Of a DNA stretch of 64,000 bases, positions 56,898 through 64,000 are shown one piece after another; within the stretch, counting starts at the first letter, position 1, and each line of letters begins with the position of its first letter. Location of the stretch: positions 7,006,001 through 7,070,000 of the forward strand of contig CM041465.1 of the NCBI GenBank assembly GCA_023213395.1. Direction: 5' to 3'. The DNA is from Cycas panzhihuaensis. Its lineage: Eukaryota > Cycadophyta. Position numbers and translations under genes: made by a program. Below the pieces are notes generated by a model. The model did not search any database, was not told where the DNA came from, and saw only the letters and a list, made by a program, of their open reading frames with translations.

Positions 56898-57373
56898 TAT
56901 TGGAATATGTGATGTTTTTACATATATAATATTTAATGTAAGGTTGTGAACCCACACAGTCCCACACACAAAAGCATTAGTAAGTGTGATATAGCACACA
57001 TATTTATGTAATATTCTTATTAGGAGATGAAGAGGCTTAAAGATTTTAGAGGCTATTCATAAGGCGATTAATTTTATAAATATATACATATACCACTTGA
57101 GAACAGATTGAGAAAGGATTAAATAAGCACTATGATTTTTTTAGAGATCATAATAAAGAGGAGCTCATGACTCTAAACCTTTTAGTATGTTTTTTTCTTC
57201 CTAGATTTTCCATGTATAAATTTGTTGTCTCTTATGGTGATACATGCTTATACTTGATATTACTTAATATTGCTTTATATGTTGATCTCATCTTATATTT
57301 GTGTATATATTTGCTATGATTCATCATTATACTTTATTATTATGTTTTTACCATATTTGAGTATATTCTAACA
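56898..57373 (+). repeat. R13 5' LTR
   Basis: Starts TATTGGAATATG (TG mutated to TA) and ends TTCTAACA, followed by TGCTATTAGAG. Confidence 0.87.
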
Positions 57374-59757
57374 TGCTATTAGAGAATGAAAAAATGTAAT
57401 ATGGTATTAGAGTAAATTCAAAATTTCTAATATGGTATCAAAGCCATGGTTATAAGCCTATCAAAGTGTCAAGGTTGTGAGAGATCTTATTGCACAAGTG
57501 AAGAAGCATAAGTAGAAGTAGTTTGAAATAGTTGATGATAGAGTTAGTATATGAACCAGTATAAAAGTTAGTTTGAGGAATATTAGATGAGCCATAAATA
57601 AATAATACCAGTGACATGTAATTAAAAGTTGAGGCATGATAAAGATGTTAAAAGATGTATATAGATGTTGAAAGTCGTATGAAGATATATACATATATAT
57701 ACTTAAAACATATAAGTTTGAACATGTCCACCAAAATGATGAAGAGAAGAAGACATTATTGCTAGTTGCATTTATTGATATATACTCCTCACTTGCAAAA
57801 GTGATTGATATTTGTGAGACTGGGCATATCACCTAATCTCATAATTAGTAATAACATATATACTCAAGTATGTTGAGGAATATTTCATTAGTGAATGAGA
57901 ATGAAATAAGTATTATACATGTCTAATAACAAGTAGCAAAATAGCATGTTGATATGTTTGGTAGCAAATTTGACAATATATTATATTTAGGCACCATGAT
58001 ATACAACATGTTGATAATTCAAAGGTATATTTATAAAAGCATAAAATTTATTATTATGTTAATAATTTATGGTAATAAGAATAAAAGTATGGTATGATAT
58101 AGTGATAAGGGTTTCAATGAAATTATGATGACATGAACATGAAAGCAAGGGTTTGAAAAGTATTATATGAAGTAGAAAAAAATAGATTATTATGACTATG
58201 TTGTGACTATGTGATGAATTATAAATTAGTTTGATTTAATGGTAAATTTGTGCCATATCATAAAGGTATATTGTACTTATATTATGCCTTATATAGTCAT
58301 TAAGTTATAAAATCTATTTTATGAGATCATAATATTTTGATCCAATGATATTTGTACTCTAACTTCATGTGCTCATGTTTTGTCTTCATGTTGGAATCTG
58401 TAAACCTATATCCAAATCTATATCAAGATATATCAAATGTAACCTATTTTTATAATGCTTGTTTCCTACAAGCAAATATTGTCAACAATGTCTCATATAA
58501 ACTATAATCAAATATATGAAACTGACCATGTAACTAACTATGACCAACCACCTGTAAACTCTATAAACCATCATCAATCAACTATTAAATAATAATTCAT
58601 AACTTTCAATTCATCATGATATATAAAATATCTTCTCAATAACTTCATATCTTCACTTGTAAAGCTATAACAACCAACACTATCATCTCAAAAATCTTAT
58701 AAACTAAAATTATTACCGATATCTATATAAAATAGCAACCATCCATTGAAATATATAGGTAACCAACCTCTATAATCACTAGTTCTTTAGGAAGTATTTC
58801 TTTTACATGGTTCACCAACATATAAAATAAAATAATCAAACAAAATTAGTCATTAGACCAATATATTATATAAGAGTAGCAATATGTCTCACCTCTTACA
58901 TATGAGAGTAATAACATTAGTTGTTAGTCTAATATATTATATAATAGTAACTTGTAAATTTTCTCTCCCACCTCTTACTTATAAGAAATATATGTATGCT
59001 ACCTTTATCTCTATACATATTTGTAACTTATTTTTGGCAACTAATAAATATCATCAGCCAACAACTAAATAATAAATTAAATAAACCAACTCTAAGAATA
59101 GGGCATACCACCTTGCTAAGTCAAGTTAGCTATAATAAGTTAATATAAACAAATTTATTTTCATGCCTCTTGGCATACATAGCAAATTATATTTCTTATT
59201 AATAAATATATATCTTATTAGCTAGACTCCTCAATAGTTCATTTTGGTACCAAGTAATAATATATGAGACACCTCCTCTATATCTTATAATCAAGTGGGT
59301 AAATAATATTATATTAATAACAAGTCTTTAATAAATAATTAGGTCCTTCATTAACATAATTCAGGTGGTATCATTATCATTATTCATTTATTCATTAATA
59401 AATCGGGTAATCATAACATTTGAGTAGTGTAGCTACAATAACTTCATTAAATGTATTAGGTATCATTAGGGATTTTCATTGTGTCCATCATAGCTAAGAA
59501 ATTAACATCAAATTTTCATCAAATAGATTCCTACATCTTCAATTTTGAGCCTTAAATCATCATTAATGAGCCTTAAATATATCATTTTTTATCAAATTTC
59601 AACTAAACTTCCTTTTTCTTTTATCAACAATCACCAATATGTATTTTTATATATTTAGAAGCCTTTAAAATCATCAAAAACTACCAAGTCAAGACAAAGT
59701 TTGAAGACATGAAGATTAAAGATTAAATATTTGAAGACATTAAACATTAAGGGGGAG
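57374..59757 (+). other. R13 interior, noncoding
   Basis: Three primer-site-like words occur close together at the start (TGCTATTAGAG at 57374, TGGTATTAGAG near 57404, TGGTATCAAAG near 57434). The rest is very AT-rich with many short TATAGT/ATGATA words. The frames 57461-57832 (minus) and 58884-59072 (plus) have no domain features. It ends in the polypurine tract AAGGGGGAG (59749-59757). Confidence 0.6.
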
Positions 59758-59855
59758 TGTTGAAATATGTGATATTTTCATATATATAATATTTAATGTA
59801 AGGTTATGGACCTACATAATCCCGCACACAAAAATATTGATAAGTGTGGCATAAC

Positions 59856-60022
59856 TGTTGGAATAGAATGTAGCTAGACTATGCTCTGATACCAAATGTT
59901 GGAAATAGAATGTAGCTAAACTATGCTCTGATACCAAATGTTAGAAATAGAATGTATCTAGACTATGCTCTGATACCAAATGTAGGAAATAGAATGTAGC
60001 TAAACTATTCTCTGATTCCAAA
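59856..60022. repeat. Four tandem 41-42-bp units spanning LTR end and PBS
   Basis: Units start at 59856, 59897, 59939 and 59981, each TGTTGGAAATAGAATGTAGC followed by TAAACTATGCTCTGATACCAAA or a close variant; the LTR proper starts at 60023 with the same TGTAGGAAAT word. GCTCTGATACCA is the reverse complement of the initiator tRNA-Met primer site. Confidence 0.92.
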
Positions 60023-60438
60023 TGTAGGAAATATATTTATAGGAGAACATGGAAGAACATATATCAAATAACCATAAACTAATATTGCATCAATGTATCA
60101 TAATCATAATAGCATAAACCATGAAAGCATTGTTATTCAATCCATTGTAACAGAAATGAGCATTATAAATTTCAATAAGGAGGCAATGTCTAAAGACACC
60201 AGGGTTGCACACCCCTTAATATTTATAGTTTGGAGGAGGAGGGAAACTCGTCAACCCCTAAATTCAAAATAATAATAAAGTAATATTCACTTAACTCAAA
60301 TGAAACTAACTCAACTTAACATAAATCAAAGTTAAACTTACCTTGACATGTTGAGCATCACATGTCTAAATTGAAGATGGTGAGATGTACAATCCTAGTT
60401 GGAAGGTGGGAGTGGAGTGATGACAATTAACTCTAACA
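59856..60438 (-). mobile_element. S1, solo LTR with tandem LTR/primer-site junctions (583 bp)
   Basis: It is flanked by the 5-bp duplication ATAAC (59851-59855 and 60439-60443). Its right end reads ..CTCTAACA and its left end TGTTGGAATAG. On the minus strand an LTR (60438 to 60023) is followed by four tandem units, each containing the primer site TGGTATCAGAGC (one copy mutated), about 18 bases of leader, and an LTR-end-like CTATTTCCAACA. A TATA-like CTATAAATATTAAGGGG (minus, about 60215-60232) supports LTR identity. There is no interior or second LTR. Confidence 0.82.
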
Positions 60439-60818
60439 ATAACATACATATTCATGTGATATTTCTATTGAAAAATAAAGAAGCTCAAAGATTTTATAGG
60501 CTATTCATAAGGCGATTAAATTTATAAATATATATACAAACCACTTGAGAACTTGAGGAATGATTAAATAATGATTGTGAATTCCTTTAAAGATCATAAT
60601 AAAGATGAGCTCTCAACTCTAAACCTTCTCCAGTGGTTTTTCTCTCTTAGGCTTTCCATATATAAATCTATTATCTCTTATGGTGATATATACTTATATT
60701 TGATATTACTTAATATTATTTTATATGTTAATCTCACCTTATATTTGTATATATGTTTTCTTAATTTATCATTATACTTCATTATTGTGTTTTCACTATC
60801 TTTGAGTATATTTTAACA

Positions 60819-61818
60819 TGGTATTAAAAAATTAAAAAATTTAATACTTAGTATGGAACATTCTCTTACATAGTATCTTGTCCTTTCTATGATAGAAATG
60901 GCCCATATTTACTCTTTGCTAAATTCTAACAAATTAACAAGTTAGAATTATAGTGCTTGAAAAATTAAAATAAAGGGCCTTCTAGTTGCTAAAAATGCTT
61001 GGGATATTATTATAAGAAAATTAAAAAAAACAAGTAATACTAACACTGTCAAGCTTATAAGTTATAAAGAGAGGGATCGATATGTTCATATAAGAATTAG
61101 AATGTCTATTGAAGACTTCCTACTGACTCATATTAGTGAGGTATCTTCATCAATAAAAGCCAAGAAGACCTTAACTTCCTTATATAGTTAAAAAAATAAA
61201 GCCCAAATAATCATATTAGGAGAATAATTATATCAAGTACATCTAAAGGAGGGAGAACCAATCTTAGAATTCATCACCAAAGTTGTAGAAGTAAAATATA
61301 CTCTAACTTCTATTAGTAAAACTATGTCTAATATAAAACTTATTTATCTTACTCTTAACAAGCTACCAAAATCATTTGATATTCTTATTAATATTCTCAT
61401 TGTAGGAGGATAGATTAGGAGTATGTCCTTTGATACTTTATGTGGACATTTATTACAACAAAAATAAAGAATAAGAAGATATGGAGAAGAAACTAAGATT
61501 AAAGAAGCTTTCATCCCTAGATTAAGGATTGCAGGAAGAGGACAATCCAAAATCATTTCAAGGGGTAAAGGGAGATCCACAAGAGGAAGATCAATAGATA
61601 CAATAGATAGACTACTAGATACTTGAATTTATTACCACTATGGGAGATAAGAACATACTGCTAGTGATTATAGGTCAATAGATATTCAAACTTGTTATTA
61701 TTATAAGAGACCTGGACATCTTGCTTGCAACTACTTGTAAAGAAGATTAGAGAACTATAGAGGAAAGTGAGTTGAAGATAACTACTATAATGAGTAATCA
61801 AAAGAATAGGAAGAAGAA
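60819..61818 (+). pseudogene. R14 Ty1/copia gag, broken
   Basis: The frame starts at the ATG at 60853 (MEHSLT) after a primer-site relic at 60819-60830. It shows 'YSA-KIKIKGLLVAKNAWDI', 'RIRMSIEDFLLTHISEVSSS', 'VHLKEGEPILEFITKVVEV', 'TLNKLPKSFDILINILIVGG', an Arg/Gly-rich stretch, and two zinc-knuckle relics at about 61625-61735 (the second is CYYYKRPGHLACNYL). Stops are mostly at Gln or Trp positions. The 5' LTR is the shared LTR at left. Confidence 0.82.
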
Positions 61819-62214
61819 ATGACCTTCATTACTACTTTAGCCTCTTATATCTTAAACAATGGGGACTACTTTATAGATTCTCATACCTTAAATCACATGA
61901 TAAGAAGAAAGGATTGGTTTGAAATTCTTCATGTATATCTTTCCAGCAAGGTAGCAGAACTTGGAGACAACTTTCCTTTATGCATAAAAGGTAAAGTAAC
62001 CATAGCAGTAAGGATCAATAAGAAAGTAAAAAAGATTGGTAATGTTCTATTTATTCCCAAGTTAAAGAAAAACTTTTTTTCTATATCTCAATTAAGAAAG
62101 AAAAATTTTATGTTAGTTTTTATGAAAATGAGAAATGTTACATCTATGATATGAAGTAAAATGACATTGTAATTATGAAATGGATAGAGATAGATAAACT
62201 TTATAAGTTAATCT
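61819..62214 (+). pseudogene. R14 copia protease
   Basis: An open stretch of 111 codons (61819-62154) carries the active site YFIDSHTLNHMIRRKDWF, with Asp at 61876-61878 and His in place of Gly. 'ELGDNFPLCIKGKVTIAVRI' and 'IGNVLFIPKLKKNFFSISQL' follow, a complete copia protease-length domain. The altered glycine suggests inactivity. R2 has a very similar protease pattern. Confidence 0.85.
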
Positions 62215-62797
62215 TTACTCCTATTCAATGTCCTCCTACTTAATATCTTCCTATATAGTCTCTTGTTGTTTGTAGCTCTAATAATGAAATATGCCATTCC
62301 CAATATTTATATATTACAAACAATAGATTAGAAATATTAAAAATATTAAATATAGTAGATGGATTACCTAATATTTCCTTTAGTTCATCTATTAACAAAG
62401 GTTATATGTTGGGAAAGTAACACAAATCCTAGTTTCAAGAAAATACCTAAAAAGCATAAGAAAAAATAGAATTAATTTGTAGTGATATATGTGAACCAAT
62501 CAAACCAAACTCTATGAATGGGGCTAGGTATTTTCTTACCTTTATAAATGACTTTTGTAGGAAATCTTGGATGTTCTTTATCTTTAATAAGTCATAAGTC
62601 TTTGATATTTTTAAAAGAATTTAAAGCCTAAGTTGAATTAGAAAGTGGACATAAATCAAAATTCTTAGAATAGATGGAGAAGAGGAATATATCTCAAGTG
62701 ATTTCTTCTATTTTTATAAGATACATGATATTCATAAGAAACTTACCACTCTGTATACTCCATAATTAAATTGAGTAGCAAAAAAAATGAATAGAAC
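62215..62797 (+). pseudogene. R14 copia integrase start, truncated by R15
   Basis: Broken frames show the pre-integrase area (62215-62420), then 'FLPL-MTFVGNLGCSLSLI' and 'KEFKA-VELESGHKSKF', matching the integrase core between the first and second catalytic positions, and a final 'KK-IEL'/'MNRT'-frame end at about 62790. The coding text stops at the R15 LTR edge; the rest should continue beyond the window. Confidence 0.75.
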
Positions 62798-63218
62798 TGT
62801 GAGAAAAGAGGCACATGTACAATATTAATAGGATCTACATATGCAAGAAATAACACTGCATAAGTACACATTAATTGACAGGTGGAAAACCCCTTCTAGG
62901 GAAGAAAAACCACCTCATAAAAATCTAATTTATTAATAAAGAATAAATACCATGCTACAAAACCACCATCAACCAAAATCAACCTTTAAACAGGCATTTG
63001 GACAGCCCTCCTAGATTCTTGGAACCATCTCCATGAATCTAGGAGATGAATAAATACTAAGGAGGTTTGTTGGAATGCAGTTCCGCATTTCAATGACCTT
63101 CCACAAATTAATAAAATAAACCTAAGTTTAAACATTATAATCACTTAAATTACATATTAAACATGTGACTAAATAATGACATAAAAGAAACATAAAGTTT
63201 ACATTATGTCATCTAATA
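62798..63218 (-). repeat. R15 3' LTR
   Basis: 421 bp, homologous to the 446-bp R7 LTRs but diverged beyond them. The partner lies outside the window. Confidence 0.9.
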
Positions 63219-63302
63219 TCCCCCTTTAATGTAAACTTTTATAGTAGAGAGAAAAGAAGAGCTTCATCACGGTGATCCCCCTTTGATGGAGACTTCTTTT
63301 AT

Positions 63303-64000
63303 CTATAACAGATCTCTAAGATTTAGAAACTTTGCTTCAGTTAAAGACTTTGTAAGAATGTGAGAAATTTGTAAATTTGTTGGATAATAAGATAAAGAAA
63401 CAAGATTATCAGCAACTAAATTATGGATAAAATGCTGATGTAATTCAATATGCTTAGTCTTAGAATGTGAAACTGGATTTATAGCTATAGAAATTGCACT
63501 TTGATTATCAACTTTAATTTCAATGGAAGAGTTTAGAGACAGACTAATTTCATTTAGTAAAGATTTTAGCCAAAGTGCTTCTTTACCAGCTTCAACAAGT
63601 GCATGATATTTTGCTTTAGTTGTAGATAAAGCAAGTGCCTGCATTTTCTTACTAGACCAAGTAATAGGTGAGGAATCTATAAAAAATACATAACCTAAAG
63701 TAGATTTACGATCAGCTATATCACCCGCCCAATTAGAATCAGTATATCCAGTTAATGTTAGAGGTTTATTACAAAAATTATAAGTTAAACCATAAAACAT
63801 AGTATGCTTTAGATAACGTAAGATACATTTATCTGCTTTCCAATGAGATTTGTGTGGTTGTTGCATATAACGGTAGCATAAAGTAACAGCACAAGAAATG
63901 TCAGGGTGGGTGTGAGTTAGATAGATAAGACTACTAATTAGTTGTCTATATAGTGTAAGATCACATAGGGGTGATGAACAATCAGTAGATAGCTTAACTC
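63303..64000 (-). CDS. R15 copia RNase H and end of RT, open for 187 codons, partial
   Basis: The longest coding-quality frame in the window (63866 to 63303) encodes the RT end and a full RNase H: 'KADKCILRYLKHTMFYGLTY', 'LTGYTDSNWAGDIADRKST', 'ALSTTKAKYHALVEAGKEAL', 'EIKVDNQSAISIAINPVSHS', 'TKHIELHQHFIHN' and 'ISHILTKSLTEAKFLNLRDL'. The acidic active-site positions (Asp of YTDSNWAG, Asp of KVDNQ) are present; the usual Glu of TEAEY is Lys in TTKAKY. Upstream to 64000 the RT continues ('LIYLTHTHPDISCAVTLCYR'-like) with the start off the window. The lack of internal stops suggests R15 is among the youngest insertions here. Confidence 0.88.
   Translation of the reverse strand, partial: VKLSTDCSSPLCDLTLYRQLISSLIYLTHTHPDISCAVTLCYRYMQQPHKSHWKADKCILRYLKHTMFYGLTYNFCNKPLTLTGYTDSNWAGDIADRKSTLGYVFFIDSSPITWSSKKMQALALSTTKAKYHALVEAGKEALWLKSLLNEISLSLNSSIEIKVDNQSAISIAINPVSHSKTKHIELHQHFIHNLVADNLVSLSYYPTNLQISHILTKSLTEAKFLNLRDLL

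Larger units (their letters stand above)
56898..60818 (+). mobile_element. R13, LTR element with noncoding interior
   Basis: The left LTR 56898-57373 (476 bp) and right LTR 59758-60818 (473 bp once the 588-bp S1 insertion plus duplication is removed) are clear direct repeats (for example GGCTATTCATAAGGCGATTAA and CTTATGGTGATA). A primer-site-like TGCTATTAGAG follows the left LTR and the PPT AAGGGGGAG precedes the right LTR. The 2.4-kb interior is AT-rich without gag or pol motifs, so the element is non-autonomous. Its right LTR also serves as the 5' LTR of R14. Confidence 0.85.
59758..60818 (+). repeat. R13 3' LTR, also R14 5' LTR, interrupted by solo LTR S1
   Basis: LTR sequence runs 59758-59855 and 60444-60818, with S1 between. 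It is preceded by a polypurine tract, as a 3' LTR should be, and followed at 60819 by TGGTATTAAAAA and a gag, as a 5' LTR should be. One LTR thus separates two different interiors. Confidence 0.85.
62798..64000 (-). mobile_element. R15, Ty1/copia element related to R7, runs off the right edge
   Basis: The left end is an LTR of 421 bp starting TGTGAGAAAAG and ending CTAATA (CA mutated). It is related to the R7 LTRs throughout (ACCCCTTCTAGGGAAGAA, AATCTAGGAGA, and AACATGTGA). A minus-strand PPT (AAAGGGGGA) follows at 63219-63227. The RNase H and RT of the element occupy the rest. It inserted into the integrase region of R14 in opposite orientation. Confidence 0.9.

Noticed and set aside
57461-57832. 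Minus-strand open frame of 123 codons in the R13 interior, with hydrophobic stretches
   Set aside because: The composition follows the AT-rich DNA; no motif, no homologous copy, and it is antisense to the element.
59856-60022. 42-bp repeats resembling a CRISPR or iteron array
   Set aside because: Units are directly adjacent and contain the tRNA-Met primer site; they are explained by an LTR/PBS junction.
1-64000. Bacterial, phage or organellar origin, or a novel defence system
   Set aside because: Plant-type copia and gypsy polyproteins, tRNA-Met primer sites, 5-bp target duplications and no operons or ribosome-binding sites point to plant nuclear DNA.

Overview
This is nuclear DNA of a land plant, most likely a seed plant with a large, repeat-rich, AT-rich genome. 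The species cannot be fixed from the sequence. I see no intact host gene, tRNA, rRNA, CRISPR array or bacterial/phage operon. Nearly the whole window is LTR retrotransposons and their wreckage: Ty1/copia, Ty3/gypsy and non-autonomous derivatives, many nested and most decayed by stop codons and frameshifts. For reference I name them R1 to R15 in map order.

Left part (1-19.9 kb): a nest. R2, a copia element on the minus strand with equal-length 208-bp LTRs and an ACCTT target duplication, sits inside the C-terminal codons of R1 (copia, plus strand). R1 sits inside the reverse transcriptase of R3 (copia, minus). R3 appears to sit inside the gag of R4 (copia-like, minus). The left arms of R1, R3 and R4 lie outside the window. 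R1 and R4 carry related long leaders, seen here as a large diverged inverted repeat.

19.9-33.2 kb: R5 (plus) is a short non-autonomous element into which a second member of its own family, R6 (minus), has inserted with a TTATC duplication. This family has LTRs, PBS, PPT, a gag-like ORF and a second acidic ORF ending in 19-residue repeats, but no protease, integrase or reverse transcriptase. R7 follows, a 6.9-kb copia element (AAAAT duplication, twin 446-bp LTRs). Its leader contains, in antisense, a piece of a host CCCH zinc-finger protein gene.

33.2-44.7 kb: R8, a decayed gypsy element (minus), is split by R9, a 3.9-kb element whose LTRs bracket almost only noncoding repeat arrays. An LTR-like block and R10, a copia RT/RNase H remnant (minus), follow.

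44.7-56.9 kb: a candidate very long LTR is interrupted by R11, a gypsy element (plus) with both LTRs. Then come a complex hairpin-forming microsatellite, R12 (a second gypsy pol), a short LTR with PBS, and a possible minus-strand gypsy scrap.

56.9-64 kb: R13, an LTR-bounded element with a noncoding interior, shares its right LTR with the copia element R14. That shared LTR is itself interrupted by a solo LTR bearing four tandem copies of an LTR/primer-site junction. R15, a relative of R7 (minus), is inserted in R14 and runs off the right edge.

How they work together: the coding elements once supplied Gag, protease, integrase and RT/RNase H. R5/R6, R9 and R13 could only have moved by borrowing these. 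Stops at conserved positions are mostly Gln-to-TAA/TAG or Trp-to-TAG, as expected from deamination of methylated cytosine in silenced DNA.
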